A stretch of DNA of 64,000 nucleotides from Neolewinella maritima (lineage in GTDB: Bacteria > Bacteroidota > Bacteroidia > Chitinophagales > Saprospiraceae): the NCBI RefSeq assembly GCF_923081025.1, contig NZ_CAKLPZ010000001.1:744001-808000 (forward strand), given 5' to 3'. The notes below the pieces were generated by a model that saw only the letters and a program-made list of their open reading frames with translations, did not search any database and was not told where the DNA came from. Position numbers and translations under genes: made by a program. Each line of letters opens with the position of its first letter. The first letter of the stretch is position 1. This document shows positions 46,635 to 55,554 of the stretch, piece by piece.

Positions 46635-46642
46635 TATCTTCG
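46635..46642 (+). promoter_or_regulatory. Candidate -7 box of the cys operon
   Basis: TATCTTCG lies 16 bases before the cysC start at 46659 and resembles TAnnTTTG. Confidence 0.4.
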
Positions 46643-46658
46643 CGCCTCATTTCAGTAT

Positions 46659-47261
46659 ATGGCCGAGCATATTCATCCCATTCACGAGCAGTTAGTGCAG
46701 CGCAGCGAGCGCGAGGCGGCCAATGGCCACCGGGGTGGGGTAGTGTGGCTGACCGGGCTATCCGGCAGCGGCAAGAGCACCATCGCGGCGGCCGTAGAGC
46801 GCCGGCTGTTCGAGCGCGGCGTATTCGTGCAGGTACTCGACGGGGACAATGTCCGCAACGGACTCAACGGAAACCTGGGCTTCAGCCTGGCGGACCGGCA
46901 GGAGAACGTGCGCCGCGTCGCCGAGGTCGCCAAGCTATTTGCCGGGGCGGGCGCGCTGGTGCTGTGCTCGTTCGTGAGCCCTACGCGCGACATCCGGGCT
47001 ACCGTAGCCGAAATCGTCGGCGATGACTACCTCGAAGTATACATCAACACCCCCCTGGAAGAGTGCGAACGCCGTGACGTCAAGGGGCTCTACGCCAAGG
47101 CCCGGGCGGGTGAGATCAAGCAGTTCACCGGCATCGACAGCCCCTACGAAGCACCCCCCGACCCCTTCCTCGACCTGCCTACCACCGACCTGACGGTCGA
47201 GCAGGCCGCCACCCAACTCATCGAAGCACTTACCCCCCGCCTACAACTCCCCCACGCATGA
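46659..47261 (+). CDS. cysC: Adenylyl-sulfate kinase
   Basis: A 200-residue APS kinase making PAPS from APS. The Walker A motif is GLSGSGKS (33-40), followed by LDGDNVRNGLN, the RQENVRRVAEVAKLF helix, FVSPTRDIR and YINTPLEECERRDVKGLY (short excerpts). It overlaps cysD by 4 bases, so the genes are translated together. PAPS may serve sulfate reduction or sulfation of surface glycans; no cysH is in the window, so the destination is undecided. Confidence 0.97.
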   Translation: MAEHIHPIHEQLVQRSEREAANGHRGGVVWLTGLSGSGKSTIAAAVERRLFERGVFVQVLDGDNVRNGLNGNLGFSLADRQENVRRVAEVAKLFAGAGALVLCSFVSPTRDIRATVAEIVGDDYLEVYINTPLEECERRDVKGLYAKARAGEIKQFTGIDSPYEAPPDPFLDLPTTDLTVEQAATQLIEALTPRLQLPHA

Positions 47262-48166
47262 CCGCCAACTACCAGCTCAACCACCTGCGGGAGCTTGAAT
47301 CCGAAAGCATCTTTGTGCTCCGCGAGGTCGCCGCCCAGTTTGAGAACCCCGTGCTGCTGTTCAGCGGCGGCAAGGACTCCATCCTGATGGTGCACCTGGC
47401 GGTCAAGGCCTTCCACCCCGCCAAGATCCCCTTCACGCTGCTGCACGTCGATACCGGCCACAACTTCCAGGAGGCACTCGACTACCGTGACGCCCTGGTC
47501 GAACGCATCGGTGCTAATCTCGTCGTAGGCTCCGTACAGGAGGCGATCGACAGCGGCATGGTCCGTGAAGAGACCGGCTACAACGCCACGCGCAACTTCC
47601 TGCAGACCGCCGTCCTGCTCGACGCCCTCGAGAAGGGCAAGTACGACGCCGCCCTCGGTGGAGGCCGCCGCGATGAGGAAAAAGCCCGCGCCAAGGAGCG
47701 CTTCTTCAGCCACCGCGACGAGTTCGGCCAGTGGGACCCCAAGAACCAGCGCCCGGAGCTCTGGAACCTGTTCAACGGCCGCAAGCAGTTCGGCGAGCAC
47801 TTCCGCATCTTCCCGATCTCTAACTGGACGGAGCTGGACGTCTGGCAGTACCTGGCCGTCGAGCAGGTCGATCTGCCGAGCCTCTACTTTGCCCACGAGC
47901 GCCCGGTCTTCGAGCGCGACGGCATGCTGCTGGCCGATTCCGAATTCCTGCCCCGCCGCCCGGAGGAGCAGCTCGTCACCCGCAGCGTACGCTGCCGCAC
48001 CATCGGTGACATCACGACCACCGGCGTCTGGGAGAGTACGGCCACTACCCTGGAGGACATCATCGCCGAGGTCAGCATCGCCCGCAAGACGGAGCGCGGC
48101 GGCCGGGCGGACGATAAGCGGTCGGAGACCGCGATGGAGGACCGGAAGAAGCAGGGGTACTTTTAG
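47258..48166 (+). CDS. cysD: Sulfate adenylyltransferase subunit 2
   Basis: A 302-residue PP-loop ATP pyrophosphatase. The PPi-binding loop is LFSGGKDS (34-41), with the family phrases KAFHPAKIPFTLLHVDTGHNF, GGGRRDEEKARAKERFFS and WTELDVWQYL (cited in part). With CysN it forms ATP sulfurylase. The start overlaps cysC by 4 bases. A 120-base repeat array separates it from cysN. Confidence 0.97.
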   Translation: MTANYQLNHLRELESESIFVLREVAAQFENPVLLFSGGKDSILMVHLAVKAFHPAKIPFTLLHVDTGHNFQEALDYRDALVERIGANLVVGSVQEAIDSGMVREETGYNATRNFLQTAVLLDALEKGKYDAALGGGRRDEEKARAKERFFSHRDEFGQWDPKNQRPELWNLFNGRKQFGEHFRIFPISNWTELDVWQYLAVEQVDLPSLYFAHERPVFERDGMLLADSEFLPRRPEEQLVTRSVRCRTIGDITTTGVWESTATTLEDIIAEVSIARKTERGGRADDKRSETAMEDRKKQGYF

Positions 48167-48183
48167 GGTCGCCTGCGGCTGGT

Positions 48184-48253
48184 TAGACCGCTTCGCGGGT
48201 AGATCGCCTTCGGCTCGTTAGACCGCCTTCGGCGGGTAGACCGCTTCGCGGGT
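48184..48253 (+). repeat. Hairpin repeat array between cysD and cysN
   Basis: TAGACCGCTTCGCGGGT occurs at 48184-48200 and again at 48237-48253. Variants of the same unit, with CGCCTTCGGC centres, fill the space between (48201-48237), roughly one every 17-19 bases. Each unit contains its own small hairpin (CCGCTTCGCGG or CGCCTTCGGCG). Confidence 0.7.
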
Positions 48254-48289
48254 TGGGGGCAATTTTTAGTTGTAAATAGTACGTTGCAT

Positions 48290-49552
48290 ATGATCAATTC
48301 TTTAGCGCATACCGAACTGCTTCGCTTTACTACGGCGGGCTCCGTCGATGACGGGAAGTCTACCCTGATCGGCCGGCTGCTGTACGACTCCAAGTCGATC
48401 TTCGAGGATCAGTACGAGGCGATCTCACAGACCAGCGCCAAGCGCGGGGAGGAAGGGGTGAACCTGGCGCTACTTACCGACGGACTCAAGGCCGAGCGGG
48501 AGCAGGGCATCACCATCGACGTGGCCTACCGCTACTTCGCTACGCCGAAGCGCAAGTTTATCATTGCCGACACCCCGGGCCATACGCAGTATACCCGCAA
48601 TATGGTTACGGGCGCCTCCACGGCCAACGTTGCCCTGATCCTGGTGGATGCCCGCCACGGTGTGGTGGAGCAGACGCGGCGGCACAGCTTCATCGCCTCC
48701 CTGCTACAGATCCCCCACCTGATCGTATGCATCAATAAGATGGATCTGGTGGACTTCAAGGAAGACGTCTACGAAAAGATCAAGGAAGACTTCAGCACCT
48801 TCTCCCACCGGCTCAACGTGAAGGACGTGGACTTCATCCCGATGTCCGCCCTGCTGGGTGACAATGTCGTCGAGCGCAGCACGAATATGGACTGGTACGG
48901 CGGCTCCACCCTGCTGTACTCCCTGGAGAACGTGCACATCGGTAGCGACAACAACTTCATCGACTGCCGGCTGCCGGTACAGACGGTCATCCGCCCCTAC
49001 AGCGATGAGTACCACGATTACCGCGGCTACGCCGGCCGCATTGCCGGTGGCGTATTCAAGAAGGGAGACAAGGTGACCGTACTACCCAGTGGCTTCAGCA
49101 GCACCATCGCCAAGATCGACACCTACGACGGCGAACTGGAGGAAGCCTTTCCTCCGATGTCCGTCACCCTGCTGCTGGAGGACGACATCGATATCAGCCG
49201 CGGCGATATGATCGTGCGCGAGAATAACCAGCCGGACATCAGCCAGGATATCGAGGCTATGCTCTGCTGGTTCAACGAGCGGCCCCTGCAGCCCCGTGGC
49301 AAGTACGCCATCATGCATACCACGCAGGAAGCCCGTTGCATCATCAAGGAGGTACGCTACCGGCTCGACATCAACACCCTGCACCGCGACGAAGAGAATA
49401 AGGAGGTGCAGATGAACGACATCTGCCGGGTACTGCTGCGCACCACCAAGCCGTTACTCACGGATACCTACCGACGCAACCGCATCACGGGCAGCATCAT
49501 CCTGGTGGATGAGCAGACCAACGAGACGGTAGCCGCCGGTATGATCATCTAA
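48290..49552 (+). CDS. cysN: Sulfate adenylyltransferase subunit 1
   Basis: A 420-residue elongation-factor-like GTPase. G1 is GSVDDGKST (17-25), G3 DTPGHTQYTRNM and G4 NKMDLV, followed by two beta-barrel domains ending in TGSIILVDEQTNETVAAGMI (cited in part). The GTPase drives APS formation by CysD. There is no fused APS kinase domain, consistent with a separate cysC here. ATG 48290 is preferred to an in-frame TTG two codons earlier. Confidence 0.97.
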   Translation: MINSLAHTELLRFTTAGSVDDGKSTLIGRLLYDSKSIFEDQYEAISQTSAKRGEEGVNLALLTDGLKAEREQGITIDVAYRYFATPKRKFIIADTPGHTQYTRNMVTGASTANVALILVDARHGVVEQTRRHSFIASLLQIPHLIVCINKMDLVDFKEDVYEKIKEDFSTFSHRLNVKDVDFIPMSALLGDNVVERSTNMDWYGGSTLLYSLENVHIGSDNNFIDCRLPVQTVIRPYSDEYHDYRGYAGRIAGGVFKKGDKVTVLPSGFSSTIAKIDTYDGELEEAFPPMSVTLLLEDDIDISRGDMIVRENNQPDISQDIEAMLCWFNERPLQPRGKYAIMHTTQEARCIIKEVRYRLDINTLHRDEENKEVQMNDICRVLLRTTKPLLTDTYRRNRITGSIILVDEQTNETVAAGMII

Positions 49553-49567
49553 GTACACCCCCCTCCG

Positions 49568-50380
49568 TTGCGCATTCTACTCTACGGTCTGGCTATTCTG
49601 CTCTGCACGGGCTGTTACGAGGACCGTGTCGGCTGTCTCGACCCGGATGCGGACAACTACGACCTGCAGGCCGACGAGGGCTGTACCGACTGCTGCGTTT
49701 ATCCCGACTTCTCGATCCGCATCAGTCCGGAGTGGAACGATACGGCCCTGGTCGTAGGACAAACCTATACCGACGGAGCAGGGCACCCGTTCCAGCTCAT
49801 CCGCTTCCGCTACTACCTGGGGGAACTGCGCCTGGAGTCTACCGCCACGGAACTGGCCGAACCCGCCCGCCCGGTCGAACTGCAGGAAGGAATAGCCGGC
49901 GACACCACCGACGTGATTCTGAACGGCAATTACCTGCTGGCGACCACGACGGTCACCACCTCTACCGTCGGTACCCTGCGTATCGGTACCGCGGCGCTGC
50001 GCAGCTTCAGCGGCACCTACGGACTGCCGGATCGCTACCGCAACGTGATCCCCTTCACCGCCCCCAGTGGCGATGCCCTGCGTACCCAGCCCGGCCGGCT
50101 CAACTACCGGGACGGGCGGGGCTACGTACAGTCGCGCCTGGAGTACACCCTGACGCCCGGCGGCGACACCCTCTCGGTGAGCTCCTACGGCAGCGTTCCC
50201 TTTTCGCTCGACTTCGGCGACGACCTGCTGCCGGAGCGCGGACTCGACCTGCGGCTCGACGTGACCGCGCAACTGGATCTTCTGCTGGGCTCGATCGACC
50301 TGACGGCGGACTCCGCCACCATCGCGCAGGCGCTGGACCGGGAGGTCGACTTCCTGCGCCCGGTAGCCATCGTGCAGTAG
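49568..50380 (+). CDS. MbnP-like lipoprotein
   Basis: A 270-residue lipoprotein, read from TTG 49568 because no ATG precedes the lipoprotein signal (LLCTGCYE). The mature N-terminus has a CLDPDADNYDLQADEGCTDCC region (cited in part) with several Cys, resembling calcium- or metal-binding motifs of Bacteroidota lipoproteins. The rest has strands such as IRFRYYLGELRLES and RSFSGTYGLP seen in MbnP-type proteins. Known MbnP members are linked to copper. The gene begins 15 bases after cysN and is followed by DUF4249 and TonB-receptor genes. Confidence 0.68.
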   Translation: MRILLYGLAILLCTGCYEDRVGCLDPDADNYDLQADEGCTDCCVYPDFSIRISPEWNDTALVVGQTYTDGAGHPFQLIRFRYYLGELRLESTATELAEPARPVELQEGIAGDTTDVILNGNYLLATTTVTTSTVGTLRIGTAALRSFSGTYGLPDRYRNVIPFTAPSGDALRTQPGRLNYRDGRGYVQSRLEYTLTPGGDTLSVSSYGSVPFSLDFGDDLLPERGLDLRLDVTAQLDLLLGSIDLTADSATIAQALDREVDFLRPVAIVQ

Positions 50381-50393
50381 GTATCTTTACGGC

Positions 50394-51524
50394 ATGCTGT
50401 ATGCCCGCTGTCTGGCACTTATCGTATTCACCCTGCTCTGCACCGGCTGCATCGAGCCCACCGAGCCCGTCTTCCGCCTGGAGCAGCCCTTCTACCTGGT
50501 GGAGGGGGAGCTGACGGACCAGTCCGGGCAGAGTCAGCTCACCGTGCGGCAGTCTAACTTCAGTGACGTCCAGCTCACCCTCGACCCCATCAGCGATGCT
50601 ACCGTACTGGCCGAGGAGGAGGGGGCGGGCACGCGGGTGCAGTGGCAGGCCGATCCGGACGTCCCCGGTACTTACCGGGCACCTGCGGACTTCGCCGTAC
50701 AACCCGGAGAGCGCTGGTTCGTCAACGTCCGTTTTCCCGACGGCACGGAGGCGATCTCGGCGGCCGAGCTACTTCCCGCAGCCAGCCGCATCGATGACTT
50801 CCGCGTAGCCTTCGAGCAGGAAGGGCGCTTCGTGACGGCCCAGCGCCGCTTTGTGCCCGTATTCCGCCTCCTGCTCGACTTCACCGACCCGGAGGGCACG
50901 GAGGATTACTACGAATGGAACTACCGCTACTGGGAGCAGGAGGTGGTCTGCGCCAGCTGCGACCGCGGCGTATACCGGGAAGGGGAGTGTATCCCCGTGG
51001 AACGCTTTACCACCAACAACGAGCGCTACGACTACCTCTGTGAGTCGAGCGAAGACGGTTGCTTCCGCCAGCGGGGTGGCAACCAACTCGATCTATCCAC
51101 CGACCAGGCCTTCGCCGGCGGAGCGGTGCAGGATCGGCCGATCGGTGAGATCGACTTTACCGACTTCGGCGGCATCCTCATCGAAGCCATCCAGTACGGC
51201 CTCACCGCCGAGGCCTACGCCTACGGAAAGGTAGCCGCCGATATCGTGCGGGGGAGCAGCGGACTCAACGCCACGCTCCCCGCAGCCCTCAACGGTAATG
51301 TGCGTAACCTGGACCCGGACGGACCGGAAGTGCTGGGCAACGTACGGGTAGCCAGCCGGACCACGCGGCGGCTGTTCTTTGTCCGTGACGCAACCTTCGG
51401 GGAACCACCCCCGCGGGACCGTACCATCCGCCTGGAACCCTCCAACCCACCCTTCACCCCCCCGCAGGCACCGTGCAGTGGCAACGGCCGCACCCCCATC
51501 AAACCGGACGGATGGCCCGATTGA
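50394..51524 (+). CDS. DUF4249 lipoprotein
   Basis: A 376-residue lipoprotein (signal LLCTGCIE). DUF4249 landmarks include YLVEGELTDQSGQSQLTV, an immunoglobulin-like N-terminal domain and the central ELLPAASRIDDFRVAFE segment. It has a Cys-rich loop (VVCASCDRGVYREGECIP). These proteins almost always sit beside TonB-dependent receptors and are thought to form their outer-surface lid or partner. Here it overlaps the receptor gene by 13 bases. A -7-like TATCTTTA (50382-50389) lies before its start, though it is too close for a normal leader. Confidence 0.86.
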   Translation: MLYARCLALIVFTLLCTGCIEPTEPVFRLEQPFYLVEGELTDQSGQSQLTVRQSNFSDVQLTLDPISDATVLAEEEGAGTRVQWQADPDVPGTYRAPADFAVQPGERWFVNVRFPDGTEAISAAELLPAASRIDDFRVAFEQEGRFVTAQRRFVPVFRLLLDFTDPEGTEDYYEWNYRYWEQEVVCASCDRGVYREGECIPVERFTTNNERYDYLCESSEDGCFRQRGGNQLDLSTDQAFAGGAVQDRPIGEIDFTDFGGILIEAIQYGLTAEAYAYGKVAADIVRGSSGLNATLPAALNGNVRNLDPDGPEVLGNVRVASRTTRRLFFVRDATFGEPPPRDRTIRLEPSNPPFTPPQAPCSGNGRTPIKPDGWPD

Positions 51525-53923
51525 TCCGCCTACTCGTACTGCTGCTACCCCTCAGCGGCTTCGCCCAATCCGTGGAGCTGAAGCTGCGTGTCGTGGACCT
51601 GGACGGCGATGCGCCCCTGGCCTTTGTCAGCGTGCAACTATCGCCCGGACGGGTAGCGGGACAGACCGACGAGCGGGGTCGCCTCACGCTGACGGCCGAG
51701 CCCGGCGTCTATACCCTGCGGGCCAGCTACACCGGCTACGCGCCCTTCGAACAGAAGCTCCAACTGCGCGACGACCTCGAAGCCACCCTGCGGCTGGAGG
51801 CCAGCTCCGAGCAGCTCGAGACCATCGTCGTCACCGATCGGGCCGACCGCCTCGCACTGAGCCGGCCCGCGATGGGTGTGGAGCAGCTATCCGCCCGGGA
51901 GCTCGAAAATGTTCCCACCGTACTCGGCGAGCGCGATGTACTCAAGTCCCTGCAGCTACTGGCCGGGGTTTCCTCGGCCGGGGAGGCGAGCAATGGCGTG
52001 AGCGTACGGGGTGGCACGATCGACCAGAACCTGCTGCTGTACGACGGGGCACCGGTATTCACGCCCACCCACCTGTTCGGGCTATTCACCGTGTTCACGC
52101 CGGATGCGGTGGCGGGCATCGACCTGTACCGGGGCAATATCCCGGCCCGCTTCGGAGGGCGTATCGCCTCCGTGCTGGACGTCCGTTCCAAAACGCCGGG
52201 TAGTGAACCCACGGAGATCCGGGGGGGTATCGGACTGATATCCAGTAATCTGGCCATCGAGACCCCGCTGGACAAGCGGCGGCGTCTGGGCCTGCTGGTC
52301 TCCGCCCGCGGGGCCTACAACGATGCACTATTCCCCGTCATCGACCGCCTCAAAAATACTAGGAGCCGCTTTGCCGATGCCACCGTAAAGCTTCGCTACC
52401 GCGCCGGCGAGCGGGACTTCTTTACCCTGTCGGGTTTCTACAGTCAGGATGTGTACCAGGTCGACCTGATCAGCCAGGTGGGTGGGGTGCCGGCCGTGGC
52501 CAACCAGTACGCCTACCTGACTCTGAATGGGGGACTGGAGTGGCTGCACTTTTTTACCGACGACCTAGCCCTCAACGTCAGTGCACACCGCGCCAACTAC
52601 GATCCCGAACTGCGCTTCGTGCAGGAAGACGGGGGGCGGGTCAATTTCCTGTCCGGCATCGACTACTCCATCGGGCGGGCAACGCTGGGCTATACCACCG
52701 GGCAGCACCAGCTCGGCGGGGGCATACAGTACGACCGGTACCGCCTGAATCCCGGCCGGTTGGATCCCGGCGGCGTGAGCGGCATCACCCCCCTCGAACT
52801 GGAGCAGGAGATCGGCGTAGAGGCGGCGGCCTACGTGGAGAACGAGTGGAAGATCAGCGATCGCCTCGGTCTGAGCGCGGGCCTGCGGTACGTCCGCTAC
52901 CAGCAGCTGGGACCGGGCGAGCTACGCACCTACCGGCCGGACGAAGAGCTGCGGGCCGGCACCCTCCTGGACGTTACGCCCTTCGGACAGGGGGAGGAGA
53001 TCGTGACCTACAGTGGTCTGGAACCCCGCCTGGGCCTCAACTTCCGGGTCACCAGTACGACCAGCTTCAAGGCGTCCTACGCCCGCTCGCGGCAGTACCT
53101 GCAGAACATCTACAACGCCACCACCCCCGTACCTACCAGCCGCTGGAAGGTGAGCGACCCGAACGTGGGTCCGCAGACCGGCGACCTCTACTCCCTGGGC
53201 CTGACCCACCGCACTGCCAATGAGAAGTACATCTTTCAGCTCGAGACCTATTACCGACAGATCACCGACCTACTGGAGTACAAACCGGGGGCCGATTTCT
53301 TCCTCAACCCCACCGTAGAAACCGACCTGCTGCGCGGGGAGGGGCGGGGCTACGGCGTGGAGCTCACCGCACGGCGCAGCAGCGGCCGCATCACCGGTGA
53401 GCTGAACTACACCTACGCCCGGATCGAGAACCGCGTAGCCGGCGACGGACCCACTACCCGCATCAACCGCGGGGCCTGGTACCCGGGCTACTTCGACCAG
53501 CCGCATACTTTCACCAGCAACCTGATCCTCAACGAGGGCCGCACCCACGAACTGGGCCTGAACCTGATCGTGCAGAGCAACCGTCCGTACACCGTTCCAA
53601 ACGGCTTCGTGACGGTGCGGGGCGTACCCGTCCCGCTATTTTTGGAGCGCAACAACGACCGCTTGCCGATCTACCACCGGCTGGACTTCAGCTGGACCAT
53701 CCACAACATCAAAAAACAGCAGCGCCGCTGGACCGGCGACTGGGTGTTCACCGTCTACAACCTCTACGGCCGCGACAACGCCTACAATGTGTTCTACCAG
53801 CCCCGGGACGCCAACACCCCGGCACTGGGAATCTTTTCAGGTAGCCCGTTCGCGGCCTACCGGCTGAGCATTTTCGGCGCCCCGGTAGTGTCGCTGTCGT
53901 ACAAGTTTACCTTCCTTCCCTGA
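51512..53923 (+). CDS. TonB-dependent receptor with N-terminal carboxypeptidase-like domain
   Basis: An 803-residue receptor started at ATG 51512 (signal to SGFAQ). An extra N-terminal carboxypeptidase-regulatory-like domain (about 20-105, LSPGRVAGQTDERGRLTL) is followed by the plug (about 125-230, SVRGGTIDQNLLLYDGAPVF, GRIASVLDVRSK) and the barrel ending in FGAPVVSLSYKFTFLP. It overlaps the DUF4249 gene by 13 bases and ends a three-gene unit. Its substrate is unknown; the MbnP-like partner hints at a metal. Confidence 0.93.
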   Translation: MARLIRLLVLLLPLSGFAQSVELKLRVVDLDGDAPLAFVSVQLSPGRVAGQTDERGRLTLTAEPGVYTLRASYTGYAPFEQKLQLRDDLEATLRLEASSEQLETIVVTDRADRLALSRPAMGVEQLSARELENVPTVLGERDVLKSLQLLAGVSSAGEASNGVSVRGGTIDQNLLLYDGAPVFTPTHLFGLFTVFTPDAVAGIDLYRGNIPARFGGRIASVLDVRSKTPGSEPTEIRGGIGLISSNLAIETPLDKRRRLGLLVSARGAYNDALFPVIDRLKNTRSRFADATVKLRYRAGERDFFTLSGFYSQDVYQVDLISQVGGVPAVANQYAYLTLNGGLEWLHFFTDDLALNVSAHRANYDPELRFVQEDGGRVNFLSGIDYSIGRATLGYTTGQHQLGGGIQYDRYRLNPGRLDPGGVSGITPLELEQEIGVEAAAYVENEWKISDRLGLSAGLRYVRYQQLGPGELRTYRPDEELRAGTLLDVTPFGQGEEIVTYSGLEPRLGLNFRVTSTTSFKASYARSRQYLQNIYNATTPVPTSRWKVSDPNVGPQTGDLYSLGLTHRTANEKYIFQLETYYRQITDLLEYKPGADFFLNPTVETDLLRGEGRGYGVELTARRSSGRITGELNYTYARIENRVAGDGPTTRINRGAWYPGYFDQPHTFTSNLILNEGRTHELGLNLIVQSNRPYTVPNGFVTVRGVPVPLFLERNNDRLPIYHRLDFSWTIHNIKKQQRRWTGDWVFTVYNLYGRDNAYNVFYQPRDANTPALGIFSGSPFAAYRLSIFGAPVVSLSYKFTFLP

Positions 53924-53929
53924 TAAGCA

Positions 53930-53953
53930 CCGCCCCGATAGCTATCGGGGCGG
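53930..53953. terminator. Perfect 24-bp palindrome after the receptor gene
   Basis: CCGCCCCGATAG and its exact complement meet without a loop base at 53930-53953, 6 bases after the receptor stop and 9 bases before the next start. Likely a factor-independent stop or an extragenic palindrome; there is no T-tract. Confidence 0.6.
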
Positions 53954-53962
53954 CCCCGCCCT

Positions 53963-54229
53963 ATGCACGTATCGATCGACCTTTCGCTCTACCCCCTCAC
54001 GCCGGACTACGAGGCGCCCATCATTGCCTTCATCGAGCGGCTGCACGGCCACGCCGGGATACAGGTAGCGACCAACCACCTGGCTACGCAGCTGACCGGA
54101 GAATACGATACCGTGATGGACGTACTGAAGGAAGCGATGCGCCCTACGCTGGCCAGCGAGACGGCCTGCTCCTTCGTGATCAAGCTACTGAACGTGGTGA
54201 TAGTGCCCGGGGAGGCGGCTACGCTTTAG
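53963..54229 (+). CDS. Thiamine-binding-fold protein (MTH1187/YkoF family)
   Basis: An 88-residue cytoplasmic protein with the ferredoxin-like fold pattern of the MTH1187/YkoF-related family (formerly UPF0045). Its phrases SIDLSLYPLTPDYEAPIIAFIERL, TNHLATQLTGEYDTVMDVLKEAM and the VIKLLNV strand (cited in part) match it. Characterised relatives bind thiamine or similar ligands. The gene overlaps the end of the opposing ABC-permease gene by 4 bases. A thiamine role is an inference. Confidence 0.82.
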   Translation: MHVSIDLSLYPLTPDYEAPIIAFIERLHGHAGIQVATNHLATQLTGEYDTVMDVLKEAMRPTLASETACSFVIKLLNVVIVPGEAATL

Positions 54230-55551
54230 TACTTGGCGGTGATCCACTTGCCCATGTCCTTGAAGCTGGACTTCTTGCCGTAGTTGAGGATGCCGACGCG
54301 GTAGATGCGGCTGGCCACCCAGATCATCAGTCCGGCGAAGAGGAAGACGGACAGAATGCTGAGCCCGAGCTGCCACAGCGGCGGATCGAAGGCCAGGCGG
54401 GCGGGCATCACGATGGGCGCGAAGAGGGGGAAGATGCTGGACCAGACCGCCAGACTGGAGTTGGGGTTCTGGATGGCCGCCATCATGATGTAAAAGGCCA
54501 GAATGACGGGGATCATGATGGGGATGGTGAGCGTCTGCCCCTCTCCCATATCGTCGCCCATGGAGGAGCCCACCGCCGCGAAGAGCGAGGCGTAGATGAA
54601 GTAGCCCCCCAAAAAGTAAATGAAGAAGGAGGGGGCAATGATCCACCAGTTGAGGTCACCCAGGCCGGCCAGCACGCGCTCGACCATACCCTGCAGCTCC
54701 TGGGGGTCCATCTCGGGGGAGCCGGCCATCTCGGGCTGATTGCTGCCGTCGATACCGAACAGCAATCCGACTACAAAGAGCAGCAGTGGGATCGTGACGA
54801 GCCACACCAGTACCTGCGTAAGGCCCAACATGCCCACACCGATGATCTTGCCCAGCATGAGGGTGAAGGGGCGCACCGAGGAGACGACCACCTCGACGAT
54901 GCGGCTGGTCTTTTCCTCCATCACGGAGCGCATCACCATGGCCCCGTAGGCGAAAATGGTGATGTACATCAAAAAGCCCATCACGCTACCGATACCCGCG
55001 CCGATAGTTGTGGCCATGCTGCGGTCTTCGTTGCTGCCGTCTTCGGTGGGGGAGAGGCTGCTCACCTTGACGGTGACGTCCGTATCCAGACTGGCCAGGG
55101 TGGCCTGGTCGATCTCCAGGGCTTCGATCTTGTACTCGCGCAGGGCGCTCTGGATGCGGCGGCGGATCTTGCCCTGCACGTCCATGCTAAGGGTCTCGTC
55201 GCTGTACAACTGCGCCCGGTAGTTGCGGCTGCGCAGGTTCTTAATGGTGGGGATGACCAGGATGCCGGCGTAGGCGGTACCCCCGGGCTCCTCCTCCCGC
55301 AAGCTGGCCAGTGACTGATCCACAAAATCGAAGTACAGCCCGCTCTCGTCGGCGATGGCTCCGCCGAACAGGTCGGCGTCGTCGATGACCGCGATGCGCT
55401 GCACATCGTCGTTCTCGTAGCCGAGCACGAAGTTGGCTACGACCACGAACAGGGCCATACCAATGGGAGTGAGCAGGGTGGCCAGGATGAAGGACTTGCG
55501 GCGTACGCGGGTGACGTATTCGCGCTGGATAACGAGCCAGAGATTGGACAT
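54226..55551 (-). CDS. ABC-2 type transporter permease (NatB/YhaP-like)
   Basis: A 441-residue membrane protein: one N-terminal membrane segment, a 150-residue extracytoplasmic domain, then five or six membrane segments with EEKTSRIVEVVVSSVRPF, LMLGKIIGVGMLGLTQVLVW and the C-terminal IYRVGILNYGKK. This is the ABC-2 permease layout of NatB-type exporters. Its ATPase gene lies 3 bases upstream in the same operon. The substrate, possibly sodium or a drug/peptide, is not shown by sequence. Confidence 0.9.
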   Translation of the reverse strand: MSNLWLVIQREYVTRVRRKSFILATLLTPIGMALFVVVANFVLGYENDDVQRIAVIDDADLFGGAIADESGLYFDFVDQSLASLREEEPGGTAYAGILVIPTIKNLRSRNYRAQLYSDETLSMDVQGKIRRRIQSALREYKIEALEIDQATLASLDTDVTVKVSSLSPTEDGSNEDRSMATTIGAGIGSVMGFLMYITIFAYGAMVMRSVMEEKTSRIVEVVVSSVRPFTLMLGKIIGVGMLGLTQVLVWLVTIPLLLFVVGLLFGIDGSNQPEMAGSPEMDPQELQGMVERVLAGLGDLNWWIIAPSFFIYFLGGYFIYASLFAAVGSSMGDDMGEGQTLTIPIMIPVILAFYIMMAAIQNPNSSLAVWSSIFPLFAPIVMPARLAFDPPLWQLGLSILSVFLFAGLMIWVASRIYRVGILNYGKKSSFKDMGKWITAKY

Positions 55552-55554
55552 AAC

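Noticed and set aside
48184-48253. Short hairpin repeats as a possible CRISPR array
   Set aside because: Units of 17-19 bases are back to back without unique spacers, and no cas genes are present.
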